A stretch of 64,000 nt of DNA from CABQCM01 sp965145485 (GCA_965145485.1 CBCTCU010000007.1:1-64000), one strand, 5' to 3'; positions 7,804-17,340 are shown, numbered from the stretch's first letter. Made by a program: numbers and translations. The notes: generated from the letters alone by a model not told the origin.

Positions 7804-7972
7804 TTTCATTACTCCATTTTCGACATGTGTTGTTTGCAGCCGATTCATGCAGGCCAGCGCACCCGGCATGGATGTAGTGGCCCAAGATCATTTGCAGGCG
7901 ATACACGCCCCCAAAGAGCGCACGACGGCCTGGCAGCCGTGATCCCCCGGCGGGCCGCCGTAAAAAGCTGCG

Positions 7973-8620
7973 TCACCAAGGCGACTCGGCGCATTGCATG
8001 ACCAGCGCCATCCCCTGGCCGACACGGACATAGGCAGCGGGTTCGATGATTTCATTGCTACAGCCGATAGGGTAATCCCCGGTCAGCGCCCCCCCATCCA
8101 GAGGGTATTTGACGCCTCGCAGCGTGACGCCGGATGCGGCCCCGTCATAAGCGAACACCGACAGATAGCGAAGCTCCCCGGTGTGCTCAAGTGAGATTTC
8201 CTCCCCGCAAACCATTTGCGCCACGCAGCCCTGGTCGGCCAATATGCCATGGCAATCCTGCCGTTTTAAAAAGCAGAGGACAGCCAGATTGGCCATCGTA
8301 TGATCCAACCGCCCTCCCATGCCGCCCAGCAGCAGGAAATGGCGGTAGCCCCGCTCAAGCCCCAGCCTCGCGGCGTAAAGCATATCGGTGTCGTCCTTTT
8401 CCTTGGGCAGGACGACGCACTCCATCTTGTCGGGAGGCCGGCCGGGATAGGAATCAAAATCCCCTACCAACAGGTGAGGCTCGACACCCATCGCCTGCAA
8501 ATGAAGCAGGCCGCGATCTGCCGCAATAATAAAATCATCCGGCTGAATCCACTCTCGCGCACGCGCGGGGCTTTTGCACTCCCCGCCTCCTACAATGACA
8601 CATCGGTTCACTTTTCCCAT
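7973..8620 (-). CDS. thiN: Thiamine pyrophosphokinase
   Basis: This 215-residue protein converts thiamine to thiamine diphosphate using ATP. Family motifs are clear: a GGGE segment near residue 11, AADRGLLHL (34-42), LVGDFDS (51-57), KEKDDTDML (74-82) and GGMGGRLDHTMANL (about 99-112), with a SNEIIEP stretch in the C-terminal beta domain. The start overlaps the 3' end of rsgA by 13 bp, so translation is probably coupled. In B. subtilis rpe sits between these two; here it is missing. This is the last gene of the housekeeping run before the CAP/dockerin insertion. Confidence 0.95.
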   Translation of the reverse strand: MGKVNRCVIVGGGECKSPARAREWIQPDDFIIAADRGLLHLQAMGVEPHLLVGDFDSYPGRPPDKMECVVLPKEKDDTDMLYAARLGLERGYRHFLLLGGMGGRLDHTMANLAVLCFLKRQDCHGILADQGCVAQMVCGEEISLEHTGELRYLSVFAYDGAASGVTLRGVKYPLDGGALTGDYPIGCSNEIIEPAAYVRVGQGMALVMQCAESPW

Positions 8621-9483
8621 TCCTTTATCGTGCTGGCCTGCTGGTACATCTGCACATAATTTTCATACCGGCCGGGGTGGATGGCCCCCTCCTCCACCGC
8701 TTTGGCAATCGCGCACCCCTTTTCTCCCGTATGGGAACAGGAGGTAAAGCGGCATTGCCCGAGATAGGGCACAAACTCGCGGAAAGCAAAGGCCAAGTTC
8801 TCCTTGGGGATTCTCTCTCCATCTAAAAAATCGAGGGAAGAAAATCCGGGCGTGTCCGCCAGATACCCCCCGCCGGCCACAGGATACAGCTCCACATGGC
8901 GGGTGGTATGCCTACCCCGCCCCAGCTTTTGGCTGATTTCCCCCGTCGACAGCGACAGGGTGGGATCGAGGACATTGAGCAGACTCGATTTGCCCACGCC
9001 GGTGTTGCCGCAAAAGGCGGTCACGCGCCCCTTCAACTGCTCCCGCAGAGGGTCAATCCCCTCCCCGGTCGGGCAGCAGACACAAAACACCGGGATTCCC
9101 GCCAGCCGGTATCGGCCGGCCAGCTCCTCCCCGCTTTGCAAATCGGTTTTGGTCAATATGACCAGCGGCTCAACCTGCCGGTCCTCCGCAAGAGCGATCA
9201 TACAATCCATGAGCATGGGGTTCGCTTTGGGCTCGCAAATCGAGGCAACCACCGCCAACTGATCGAGATTGGCTACCGGCGGCCGCCCAAACTGGTTGCG
9301 CCGGGGCAAGACCTCGTCGATCACCCCCGTGCCATCCGGCTCCAGCTTCACGGCCACCCGATCCCCCACCAGCGGCGCAGTCTCCTTTTTACGCAGCAAT
9401 CCGCGCGCCCTGCATTCATACACAGCGCTGCCGGCTTCTACATAATAGAAGCCGGCAATCGCTTTCCGTATCCTGCCCTGCAT
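8608..9483 (-). CDS. rsgA: Ribosome small subunit-dependent GTPase A
   Basis: This 291-residue circularly permuted GTPase helps late 30S subunit maturation. It has an N-terminal OB fold (about 1-65), the G4 motif TKTD (about 110) ahead of G1 GNTGVGKSS (about 159-167), G3 DTPG (about 211-214), and a C-terminal zinc site of the form C-x4-C-x-H-x5-C (CRFTSCSHTGEKGC). The ATG shares one base with the kinase stop (TAATG) and the 3' end overlaps thiN. Full length. Confidence 0.97.
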   Translation of the reverse strand: MQGRIRKAIAGFYYVEAGSAVYECRARGLLRKKETAPLVGDRVAVKLEPDGTGVIDEVLPRRNQFGRPPVANLDQLAVVASICEPKANPMLMDCMIALAEDRQVEPLVILTKTDLQSGEELAGRYRLAGIPVFCVCCPTGEGIDPLREQLKGRVTAFCGNTGVGKSSLLNVLDPTLSLSTGEISQKLGRGRHTTRHVELYPVAGGGYLADTPGFSSLDFLDGERIPKENLAFAFREFVPYLGQCRFTSCSHTGEKGCAIAKAVEEGAIHPGRYENYVQMYQQASTIKEWEK

Positions 9484-11612
9484 TAGTCGTCGTCCCTCTG
9501 CTCACTGGAGGTCGTACTGGAAGAGCTGGACGCAATAGAGGAGGTGTCATCCGGCTCGCTCGGCGTGGAACTCTCCGAGGGTTCCGGGCTGGAGGAAGTC
9601 GGAGCCTGCGAGCTGGGCGGCGCGACGCTCGAACTCTCCAGGAAACTGGCCGGCAAATCAAACGATGCCGTCTGGGTAGCCCTCCCGGTATTAAAGTTGA
9701 GCCGGTACTCTTTATAATTATAATTGTCCAGCCGCACGGTGATGGTGGGCTCCAGATTCTGCGGCACAAACATGTCGGCAGTCAGTGGAATGGTAACCGT
9801 GCCGTTGCTCAGGGAGGTGGGGTCGATACGGCCGCTCGTATAAATCGACTGGCCGTTGTAATACACCGAAATAATGAAGCTGTTTTCTGTATTGGGAAGC
9901 GGCAGGGAAAGATTGACGTCGACAATCGGCTTACCGCTGCTGATGACCAGATCGACCGCCGTGTCCTTATTGGCCGTCGTCCCTGCCGTCAGGCTTTGGC
10001 TGATGACCACGCCCTCCGGTACCGTGCTGTCTTCCTGGCGGGTCACATTGCCGACCCGCAGGCCGCTTTCCTCAATAGCGCGCTTGGCTTCCTCTTCGGT
10101 CAGGCCCCGATAACTGTCGACCATCACAAAAGTAGGCGCGGGCCCAATGCTGACGTACAGCTTAACGGTGGTTCCCTCATCCAGAGAGGAGCCGCCAGCC
10201 GGATCGGTACGCACGACAAAACCCTGGGCGACCTCGTCGCTGTAGACCTCCTCCACCTCGTAGTTCAGCTTGAGAGAATCGAGGGTTTCCTTGGCGGTAT
10301 TGATATTGTAGTTGGTCAAATCGTCCAATTGGACCTTCTTCGGGCCAAGGCTGACGGTCACGCGGATTTCATGTCTCCCCTTAAGGCTCCGGCCCGCCTC
10401 GGGGGTCTGCGCCATGATCTGGCCCGCCGGATATTCCGAGCTGTAATCCTGCCCCTGATTGGACAGGGTAATGGTGAAGTCCTTGTATTCGTCGCTGGTG
10501 ATGACCTCGTCGTAGACCTTTCCAAGCAGATTGGGGCATTCCAGCACCTCGCCGGTATCACCGAACAGCCGGGGCAGGAATATAATACCCAAAATGATCA
10601 GCACCAGCACAAAAGCGCCGGTTACCCCCAGCAGGATGGGCATAAGGGGGGAACGGACATTTTCCTCTTCCTCCTCTTCCTCCGCCGTGTCGGCCGACAG
10701 GGTGGAGGTCGACGAAATATCCTCCCTCCCGATGAATTTGGTCGGCGCGTCGTCGATAAAATACCTGTATTGGAACTCGATGGAGGGATTGCGTTTAAAC
10801 TCCTCGATATCGGTCAGCATCTCGGCCGCCGACTGGTAGCGCCGGGCCGGCTCCTTCTGCATGGCCTTGAGGGTAATCTGCTCAAGCCCTTCGGGAATAT
10901 CGGGGTTGATCTCCCGCGGGCGCGGGGGCTCGTTCTGCAGCTGCATGATCGCGACCGATACCGCGCTGTCCCCCTCAAAAGGGAGCCGGCCGGTCAGCAT
11001 TTCATAAAGCAGCACCCCGACCGAATAGATATCGGTCTTTTCATCGGTCACGTCGCCGCGAGCCTGCTCCGGGCTGACGTAATGCACCGAACCGATCGCC
11101 TTGTCGGTGATGGTCCGGTAGTCGCTGCGGGAAAAACGGGCGATGCCGAAATCGGTCACCATGATGGTGCCGTCCTGCAGTAGCATGATGTTCTGCGGCT
11201 TGATATCCCGGTGAACGATGCCCTTGTCGTGCGCATGCTGCAGCGCGCGCAGCACCTGCTCGACAAAATGAACGGCCTCTTTCCAACGGATGACCTTCTG
11301 CTGCTCGATATACTCTTTTAAGGTGATGCCATCGATATACTCCATGACAATATACTGCAGCCGGTCGCCAAAGCTGACGTCGTACACCTTCACGATATTG
11401 GGGTGAGAAAGCACGGCGATCGCCTTGGATTCGTTTTTGAACCGGCGGCGAAACTCCTCGTTGTTGAGCAGCTCATCCTTGAGTATTTTGATGGCGACCA
11501 CCCGGTCGTCAATGCTGTCGTAGGCCTTGTAGACCACGGCCATGCCGCCGACCCCGATTATCTCCTGAATCTCATAACGCCCATCAAGACGCTTGCCCAC
11601 ATATTTATCCAT
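9483..11612 (-). CDS. prkC: PASTA-domain Ser/Thr protein kinase (PrkC/Stk1 type)
   Basis: This 709-residue membrane kinase senses cell wall fragments. The cytoplasmic kinase domain (about 10-270) has the Gly loop IGVGGMAVVY, catalytic HRDIKPQN and DFGIAR. An acidic linker (EEEEEE, about 315) precedes a single membrane span (about 328-350). Outside are three PASTA repeats (about 360-560), then a beta-rich domain of about 95 residues and a Ser/Pro-rich tail of about 60. In PrkC proteins PASTA domains bind muropeptides and can trigger germination. The last two segments go beyond the minimal architecture and may add wall reach. The start is at ATG 11612; the TTG one codon earlier is an alternative. 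It is paired with its phosphatase 17-20 bp upstream. Confidence 0.95.
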   Translation of the reverse strand: MDKYVGKRLDGRYEIQEIIGVGGMAVVYKAYDSIDDRVVAIKILKDELLNNEEFRRRFKNESKAIAVLSHPNIVKVYDVSFGDRLQYIVMEYIDGITLKEYIEQQKVIRWKEAVHFVEQVLRALQHAHDKGIVHRDIKPQNIMLLQDGTIMVTDFGIARFSRSDYRTITDKAIGSVHYVSPEQARGDVTDEKTDIYSVGVLLYEMLTGRLPFEGDSAVSVAIMQLQNEPPRPREINPDIPEGLEQITLKAMQKEPARRYQSAAEMLTDIEEFKRNPSIEFQYRYFIDDAPTKFIGREDISSTSTLSADTAEEEEEEENVRSPLMPILLGVTGAFVLVLIILGIIFLPRLFGDTGEVLECPNLLGKVYDEVITSDEYKDFTITLSNQGQDYSSEYPAGQIMAQTPEAGRSLKGRHEIRVTVSLGPKKVQLDDLTNYNINTAKETLDSLKLNYEVEEVYSDEVAQGFVVRTDPAGGSSLDEGTTVKLYVSIGPAPTFVMVDSYRGLTEEEAKRAIEESGLRVGNVTRQEDSTVPEGVVISQSLTAGTTANKDTAVDLVISSGKPIVDVNLSLPLPNTENSFIISVYYNGQSIYTSGRIDPTSLSNGTVTIPLTADMFVPQNLEPTITVRLDNYNYKEYRLNFNTGRATQTASFDLPASFLESSSVAPPSSQAPTSSSPEPSESSTPSEPDDTSSIASSSSSTTSSEQRDDD

Positions 11613-11632
11613 CAACCTGGGTCATCCTCCTT

Positions 11633-12361
11633 CTACTGTGCAACCAAAACAACGGTAATATTATCGCCGCCGCCGTTTTCATTCGCCCGCTTCACCAGAG
11701 CGTCGGGGCATTCGTAAAAACTGGTGTTGTTGACGATGCTGAGTATCTCGTCGGTCTCCAAATAATTGGTCAGGCCGTCGGTACAGATAAATATAGCGTC
11801 TCCCGGTGATAGCTCGACCTCATCGTAATCCATCTTGAGGGTTTCGTCCACGCCAAGGGCGCTGGTGATGACGTTTTTACGCGGGTGCACCCGCGCCTGT
11901 TCCTCGGTCAGGTGGCCCGACTCGATCATCGACTGCACAATCGAATGATCGCGGGTGATCTGGGTCATGGTCCCCTTGGAGAGCAGATACGCTCGGCTGT
12001 CGCCCGCATGCACAATATGAGCGACCGAATCCACCAACATACAGGTGACCACCGTCGTCCCCATACCGGCCAGCTTTTTAATGGACTTTGACATATCAAA
12101 GACGGTGAGGTTGGCCGCGCTCACAGCCGACTGCAGCAGATTGCGGATTGAGTTCGACCCCATTCCCGGCCGGTAGGCCGACGAGATCTGCTCTGAAATC
12201 GACTTGACGGCCGTCGTGCTCGCCACACTGCCGCCATTGGCGCCACCCATGCCGTCGCACACCACGGCCCAGACGGCCTCGCCCGGCAACTCCCCCACCG
12301 CGTAGGAGTCCTGGTTGGAGTTGCGCTGCAGGCCTTTGTCGGTCTTGCTTGCCATTTTCAA
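11633..12361 (-). CDS. prpC: PP2C-type Ser/Thr phosphatase (PrpC/Stp1)
   Basis: A 242-residue PPM phosphatase that reverses PrkC phosphorylation. Metal-binding motifs are present: SNQDSY (about 15-20), VCDGMGGANGG (about 34-44), HAGDSRAYL (about 117-125), RDHS (136-139), CTDGLTNYL (about 193-201) and GGGDNITVVL at the C-terminus. It lies between rlmN and prkC with gaps of about 20 bp, the standard order. The frame opens with TTG at 12361, six bases after GGGGGGA; the ATG two codons on is the alternative. Confidence 0.95.
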   Translation of the reverse strand: MKMASKTDKGLQRNSNQDSYAVGELPGEAVWAVVCDGMGGANGGSVASTTAVKSISEQISSAYRPGMGSNSIRNLLQSAVSAANLTVFDMSKSIKKLAGMGTTVVTCMLVDSVAHIVHAGDSRAYLLSKGTMTQITRDHSIVQSMIESGHLTEEQARVHPRKNVITSALGVDETLKMDYDEVELSPGDAIFICTDGLTNYLETDEILSIVNNTSFYECPDALVKRANENGGGDNITVVLVAQ

Positions 12362-12383
12362 TGGGAATCCCCCCTTGGCGAAT

Positions 12384-13412
12384 CTATTGACTGGAATCGC
12401 GGCGCAATTGGCCGCAGGATGCGTTGATGTCAGCCCCCAGGGTGCGCCGGATGGTGGCGTTGACGCCCCGCTGCTCTAAAATGTGCTGGAACCGCTCTAC
12501 TACCGGGCGGCTGCCGCCCACGCAACCGCTCCCCTCGACCGGGTTGGCCGGGATCAGATTGACATGGCAGAGCATCCCGCGCAGTCGTTTGGCCAACTCG
12601 GCGGCGCACTCGGGGGAATCGTTGACCCCCTCGACCACCGTGTATTCAAAGGAGATGCGCCGGCCGGTAGCCCGGATATAATCCCGGCAGGCCGAAAGCA
12701 ATTCCTCCATGCCCCACCGTCGGCTGACCGGCATCAGCCGGTTTCGGATGGCGTCGTTGGGCGCGTGCAACGATACCGACAGGGTCAAGGATAACTTTTC
12801 TTGCGCCAATTGGCGAATGCGGTCCACCAGGCCGCAGGTCGAAAGGGAAATGTGCCGTCCGCTGATGCCCAAAGCGTCGGGATGGGAAACCAGATGAAGA
12901 AACCGCAGCACATTGTCGTAATTATCCAGCGGCTCCCCCATACCCATCAATACGACATGGGAGATGCGGATATTCCGGTCAAGCTGGGCGGATGTGATTT
13001 GCGAAAGCATCTCCGAAGCGGTCAGGTTGCGCTGCAGCCCGCCCATGCCGGTCGCGCAAAAAGCGCAGCCCATGCGGCAGCCAACCTGTGTGGAAACGCA
13101 GATGGAGGTACCGTGATGATACTGCATGAGCACCGACTCCACCGCCGCCCCATCGGAAAAGCGAAATAAATATTTCACCGTGCCGTCGAGGGCCGATACC
13201 AACCTCTTTTCCATCGCCGGGGAGGCAATTTCGTACCGCTGCGCCAGTTCCCGGCGCAGCCCGGCAGGCTGATCGGTCATCGCATCAAAGCTGGAGACCC
13301 CCCGATGAAGCCAGCGAAAAATCTGTTTGGCGCGATAAGCCGGCTGGCCCAGCGCAGCCAATTCCTCAGCGAGCTGCTCCAAGGTCATCGATTTGATATC
13401 CGCCCGGTTCAA
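12384..13412 (-). CDS. rlmN: Dual-specificity 23S rRNA/tRNA adenine C2-methyltransferase
   Basis: A 342-residue radical SAM enzyme that methylates A2503 of 23S rRNA and A37 of some tRNAs. The N-terminal DIKSMTLEQLAEEL and LGQPAYRAKQIFRWLH are characteristic. The iron-sulfur site is CRMGCAFC (C-x3-C-x2-C, about residue 111), followed by MGMGEPLDNYDNV. The two conserved catalytic cysteines appear as CGL (about 214) and near the C-terminus (NASCGQL). It starts with TTG inside the rsmB stop (TTGA), a 4-bp overlap; the conserved N-terminus supports this start. Confidence 0.96.
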   Translation of the reverse strand: MNRADIKSMTLEQLAEELAALGQPAYRAKQIFRWLHRGVSSFDAMTDQPAGLRRELAQRYEIASPAMEKRLVSALDGTVKYLFRFSDGAAVESVLMQYHHGTSICVSTQVGCRMGCAFCATGMGGLQRNLTASEMLSQITSAQLDRNIRISHVVLMGMGEPLDNYDNVLRFLHLVSHPDALGISGRHISLSTCGLVDRIRQLAQEKLSLTLSVSLHAPNDAIRNRLMPVSRRWGMEELLSACRDYIRATGRRISFEYTVVEGVNDSPECAAELAKRLRGMLCHVNLIPANPVEGSGCVGGSRPVVERFQHILEQRGVNATIRRTLGADINASCGQLRRDSSQ

Positions 13413-14836
13413 ACCCTCACCCGTTTCGTGACGGCCGCGATAAAAAAGCCGTCGGTATGATGAATATGGGGGAACAGGGTGATATGATGCCCCTCCTCCC
13501 CCGCCCGGCGGACGAGCTGCGGCAGCACCTCGGCCGGGGCGAAATCGGGATGCTCGGATAGGAAACGGCCAATCACCGCTTCATTTTCCGCCGGGTTGAG
13601 CGTGCAGGTGGAATAAACCAGCCTTCCGCCGGCGCGCAGCCGATTCGCATTGATACATAGAATACGATACTGCATCTCGGGCAGTTTGTCAAGGATTGCT
13701 ACATTTTTGTAACGAATTTCTGGTTTTCTTCGTATAATTCCCAGCCCTGAACAGGGAACGTCGCAACAGATTTTGTCAAAAATGCCGAGTTCCCTCTCTG
13801 GTTGCGAGGCATCTCCAACCACCGAGCGGATGCAGGTCAGCCCCAGGCGGGCCGCCCCGTCGCGGATCAGGCCAATCTTGGACGCGTATAGATCCATCGC
13901 CACCAGCTCGCCCTGGTTGTCCATCCTCTCAGCCAGGGTAAAGCTCTTGCCGCCCGGCGCGGCGCAGCAGTCCAACAGCCGCTCCCCCGGCCTGGGGTCG
14001 AGCGCCATGCAGCAATATTGGCTGGCGAGGTCCTGTACGTGAAACAGCCCCTCGCGATAGGCGTCCAGCCGTTCCAGGGAGCCGGTCCCCTTTTGCACGG
14101 TCACCGCGCCGGGGCATTCGGCCGATGGCTCGCTTTGAATCCCCTCCGCCGCAAGCCGCTCGCACAACTGCTGCGCGTCGGCACGCAGGGGGTTGGCCCG
14201 AAGGTGCAGCGGAGGCCGGCCAATGCAGGCAGACAGCAGCGCCTGCGCGCAGTCTTCCCCATAGGAGGCGCATAGATGGTTGACCAGCCAAAGCGGGGCG
14301 GACATGGTAAGCGACAGGCGTACGGCGGGATCACCGGCGTGGAGCAGCCCATCCAGATCCGGCGAGCGAAGGACGGCGCGCAAAACGCCGTTGACATAGC
14401 CGGCGGCCTGCCTTTCCCGGCTGTTTTTGACCAGGTTGACCGACTCGTTGACCGCAGCCGAGTCGGGCACCTTATCCATATAGTGAATCTGATACAGCCC
14501 CATGCGCAGGCACATGCGTGCGATGGGACTGAGGGAATCCACCGGTTTCTTGCTAAAGTGGGAAAGCATCGCGTCCAGCGTGATCCCCCGCTCCAGCACG
14601 CCGTAAAAAAGCTGTGTGGCAAAGGCGGCGTCCAGCGCGCTACAATGATGCGCGCGGGCCAGGGCATGGTCAAGCACGAGGTTGGAGTAGCCCCCCTCCT
14701 CCACCCGCAGCAGGGCCTCAAGGGCAATCTCGCGGGCGGTGAGCGCCCGGCGCGCCGGCCCACGTCCCCTTGTCCCTTTTTGCCCGTTTTGCCGATAGGG
14801 ACGGCCGCCGGGGCTGGTATGGGCGCCCCCGCTCAA
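13409..14836 (-). CDS. rsmB: 16S rRNA (cytosine-967 C5) methyltransferase
   Basis: A 475-residue protein. The N-terminal NusB-like RNA-binding domain (about 30-165, ALEALLRVEEGGYSN) is followed by a SAM-dependent methyltransferase domain. Motifs: CCAAPGGKS for SAM, DVPCSGLGI with one catalytic Cys, and STCTLNPAENE with the second. The first 30 residues are Gly/Arg rich. It starts with TTG at 14836 overlapping the yugP stop (TTGA), preceded by GAGGA seven bases away. It sits between yugP and rlmN in the ribosome- and translation-related run. Confidence 0.96.
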   Translation of the reverse strand: MSGGAHTSPGGRPYRQNGQKGTRGRGPARRALTAREIALEALLRVEEGGYSNLVLDHALARAHHCSALDAAFATQLFYGVLERGITLDAMLSHFSKKPVDSLSPIARMCLRMGLYQIHYMDKVPDSAAVNESVNLVKNSRERQAAGYVNGVLRAVLRSPDLDGLLHAGDPAVRLSLTMSAPLWLVNHLCASYGEDCAQALLSACIGRPPLHLRANPLRADAQQLCERLAAEGIQSEPSAECPGAVTVQKGTGSLERLDAYREGLFHVQDLASQYCCMALDPRPGERLLDCCAAPGGKSFTLAERMDNQGELVAMDLYASKIGLIRDGAARLGLTCIRSVVGDASQPERELGIFDKICCDVPCSGLGIIRRKPEIRYKNVAILDKLPEMQYRILCINANRLRAGGRLVYSTCTLNPAENEAVIGRFLSEHPDFAPAEVLPQLVRRAGEEGHHITLFPHIHHTDGFFIAAVTKRVRV

Positions 14837-15549
14837 CGGTCGTTCCTCGAGCCGAAGCGCATGATATAAAACAGCAGCGTCATCACGCTCTGCGCCAGCG
14901 CCGCAACGTAGGTCATGGCCGCCGCCGTCAGAACCTTTTTCGCGCCGTCGGCCTCATCGGGCATCAGCAGCCCTCCCTGGCGGATTTCCGCCATCGCCCG
15001 GCGGCTGGCGTCAAACTCGACCGGCAGAGTAATAAGCTGGAACACAACGGCCAGGGAAAACAGAATCAACCCTCCATAAATCAGCAAGTCGGACGCAAAA
15101 ATCACTCCCAGGATGACCAATGGGAGGCCCAGGCTGGAGCCAATGTTGCAGGCGGGCACCATAACCAGCCGGATTTTCAGCGGCGCATACCCCTTGGCGT
15201 CCTGCACGGCATGGCCGGCTTCATGCGCGGCAATGCCCACAGCCGCGATGCTGGTACCGTAAAAAACATCGTTGGAGAGATAGAGCGTCTTCTTTTTGGG
15301 GTGATAATGGTCACTCAGCCGCCCGCTGGTCAGCTCCACCCCCACATGATAGATACCGTTGGCGGCCAGAATGCGCTCGGCGGCCTCCCGTCCGCTCAGC
15401 GCGGTCCGGTTAGGGATCGCGCCGTAATGCTTATAACGGGAGGACACCAGCCACTGGGCCACCATCATCAAAATCAGCGCCGGCAGCATAAAGAGCAGAT
15501 ATTGCAGGCGGTAGGCAAAATAGCCCCCGTAGATCATCATCGGTATCAT
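14833..15549 (-). CDS. Membrane zinc metallopeptidase, YugP type
   Basis: A 238-residue integral membrane protein of the neutral zinc metallopeptidase family. An N-terminal membrane helix (FMLPALILMMVAQWLV) precedes the zinc motif AAHEAGHAVQ (HExxH, about residue 105), and there are further hydrophobic segments in the C-terminal half. The start MIPMMIYGGYFAYRL at 15549 overlaps the fmt stop by 4 bp; longer frames run into fmt and are unlikely. The substrate is unknown. Clostridial genomes often keep it beside fmt and rsmB. Confidence 0.9.
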   Translation of the reverse strand: MIPMMIYGGYFAYRLQYLLFMLPALILMMVAQWLVSSRYKHYGAIPNRTALSGREAAERILAANGIYHVGVELTSGRLSDHYHPKKKTLYLSNDVFYGTSIAAVGIAAHEAGHAVQDAKGYAPLKIRLVMVPACNIGSSLGLPLVILGVIFASDLLIYGGLILFSLAVVFQLITLPVEFDASRRAMAEIRQGGLLMPDEADGAKKVLTAAAMTYVAALAQSVMTLLFYIMRFGSRNDR

Positions 15550-16493
15550 TGCGCATCCTCCTTGGAAATGGTCTCGAAAACAGCGCCGGGAGGCAAGGGA
15601 TGCCCACGCAAAAGCTCCTGCGCGCTCATGCGGCGGCTGCCCTCGAGCTGCACCTCGCAAAGCTCAAGCAGACGGCCGTCCCCACAGCCGGCATACAGGC
15701 GGCCGTCGCGAACGACCGCCTCCCCCGGCGCGGCGGGGCCATCGCATACCCGGGAGCGGTGGATTTTCCACCTTTTCCCCTCCAAAATGGTCGAGGCGAC
15801 CGGCCAGGGCTGGAGCCCACGCACCTGATTGTGCAATTCATCCGCCGGCCTGGACCAGTCGATGGGCGACAACGATTTATCCAGCATGGGGGCGTAGGTA
15901 GCCCGCTCTTCCTCCTGCCGAACCGGCTGTATCGTTCCCGAACGCAGCCCCTCGAGGGTAGGCAAAATTAAATCGGCCCCCATCTGGCTGAGTCGGTGAT
16001 AAAGGGCCTGCGCATCCTCCTGCGGATCGATGGCGGTGGACTGGGAAAGCAGGATATCGCCCGTGTCCAGCCCGGCCGCCATCTGCATGATGGTCACCCC
16101 GGTGACCGTATCCCCCCGCAGGATGGCCCATTGAATAGGGGCGGCCCCCCGCAGGCGCGGCAGCAGGGAAGCATGGATGTTCACGCATCCCAAGCGCGGA
16201 ATATCGAGCACGCGCTGCGGCAGGATGCGGCCGTAAGCGGCCACCACGATAACCTCCGGCTCCAGGGAACGAAGCGTCTCCACCGCGGCGGATTCCCGAA
16301 AGCCCTCCGGCTGGAAAACCTTCAGCCCGGCCTCGAGCGCAAGAACCTTGACCGGCGGCGGCGTCAGGCGGTGCCCACGCCCCTTGGGGCGGTCGGGCTG
16401 CGTATAGACCCCCGCAATCTCATGCCCCGCGTTCAGCAGGGCCGACAGGGCCGGCACGGCAAATTCGGGCGTTCCCATATAAACAACGCGCAT
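15546..16493 (-). CDS. fmt: Methionyl-tRNA formyltransferase
   Basis: A 315-residue enzyme that formylates initiator Met-tRNA using 10-formyl-THF. The N-terminus MRVVYMGTPEFAVPALSAL is typical. The catalytic region NIHASLLPRLRGAAPIQWAI (about 106-125) carries the Asn, His and SLLP folate loop, followed by GDTVTGVTIMQMAAGLDTGD. The C-terminal tRNA-binding domain is present. It works in sequence with def, which lies 394 bp upstream instead of directly adjacent as usual. Confidence 0.97.
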   Translation of the reverse strand: MRVVYMGTPEFAVPALSALLNAGHEIAGVYTQPDRPKGRGHRLTPPPVKVLALEAGLKVFQPEGFRESAAVETLRSLEPEVIVVAAYGRILPQRVLDIPRLGCVNIHASLLPRLRGAAPIQWAILRGDTVTGVTIMQMAAGLDTGDILLSQSTAIDPQEDAQALYHRLSQMGADLILPTLEGLRSGTIQPVRQEEERATYAPMLDKSLSPIDWSRPADELHNQVRGLQPWPVASTILEGKRWKIHRSRVCDGPAAPGEAVVRDGRLYAGCGDGRLLELCEVQLEGSRRMSAQELLRGHPLPPGAVFETISKEDAQ

Positions 16494-16887
16494 AATCGTC
16501 CTCCTAATGTAACATCCGTTGAAAAGCTTTCCCTCTTACCGGTACGGCAGGCGGCCGAGTGGGTTAGCGCGGCGGCATCCAAGGCACTGGACGCACAAAG
16601 CGGAGCCGTCCCAGGACAGGCAACGACCGGGAGAAAGCAGGCCGCCGACGCCGTTTTGGCGGTGCGACAACAAGCCGGCTTTCCTGATGCTCTCAGTGAA
16701 ACCGCCCTGGATAATGCAAAGCGGCCGGCTTTGGCCTTGTTCTTCCTCTGCGCCGATTTACCGGGATTCCCCCACAATACGGCGCTCGATCAAGCCACGC
16801 CGCACGCATCAGAGTCGCCGTTGTTGCCATGGTGCGTGTGATCCACTGTCCTCCGCAATCCGCCCAACCACGCGAAAGGCGCACAAA
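16494..16887. other. 394-bp gap between def and fmt
   Basis: These genes are normally contiguous or overlapping. The frames here give low-complexity products with no family resemblance, and I see no RNA gene, repeat or clear terminator. It may hold a decayed gene, or just a loose spacer with a promoter for fmt. Confidence 0.5.
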
Positions 16888-17340
16888 CTATTCATCCAGC
16901 ATACGGATGGCATGATCCTTAAACAGGATACCGTCCAGATGATCAATCTCATGGCAGAACGCGCGTGCCAGCAGCCCCTCTCCCGCTATGGTGAAGGTTT
17001 TACCCTGCCGGTTTTGCGCCTCGACTGTTACCCGCATGGGGCGGCGGGTAATGCCGCTCTGGCCGGGGCAGGACAGGCAGCCCTCCACCTCCTGCTGGCG
17101 GCCGCTCTTCTTTATAATGACCGGATTTATCAGTTCTATGAGCCCCTGCCCCACATCGATGATCACCACCCGGCGCAGCACCCCGACCTGCGGGGCGGCC
17201 AGGCCCACCCCCTCGGCGCGGTAAAGGGTCTCGGCCATGTCGTCGAGCAACGTCCAGAGCCTCTGGTCAAAATTCTCCACCGGGCGCGACACCTTACGCA
17301 GAACGGGGTCGCCTTCCCGTATAATGTTTCTCAAAGCCAT
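16888..17340 (-). CDS. def: Peptide deformylase
   Basis: A 150-residue Fe/Zn hydrolase that removes the formyl group from nascent proteins. All three motifs are seen: GVGLAAPQVG (about 44-53), EGCLSCPG (about 86-93, with the metal-binding Cys) and HEIDHLDG (about 129-136, the HExxH metal site). The start is the ATG at 17340, placed 9 nt after AAGGAG, giving MALRNIIREGDPVLRKVS, a typical deformylase N-terminus. It lies between priA and fmt in the common Firmicutes order. Confidence 0.96.
   Translation of the reverse strand: MALRNIIREGDPVLRKVSRPVENFDQRLWTLLDDMAETLYRAEGVGLAAPQVGVLRRVVIIDVGQGLIELINPVIIKKSGRQQEVEGCLSCPGQSGITRRPMRVTVEAQNRQGKTFTIAGEGLLARAFCHEIDHLDGILFKDHAIRMLDE

Noticed and set aside
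7900..7960. Terminator between thiN and the CAP gene
   Set aside because: CGGCGGGCCGCCG can fold, but the stem is short and no T-run follows in the right direction.
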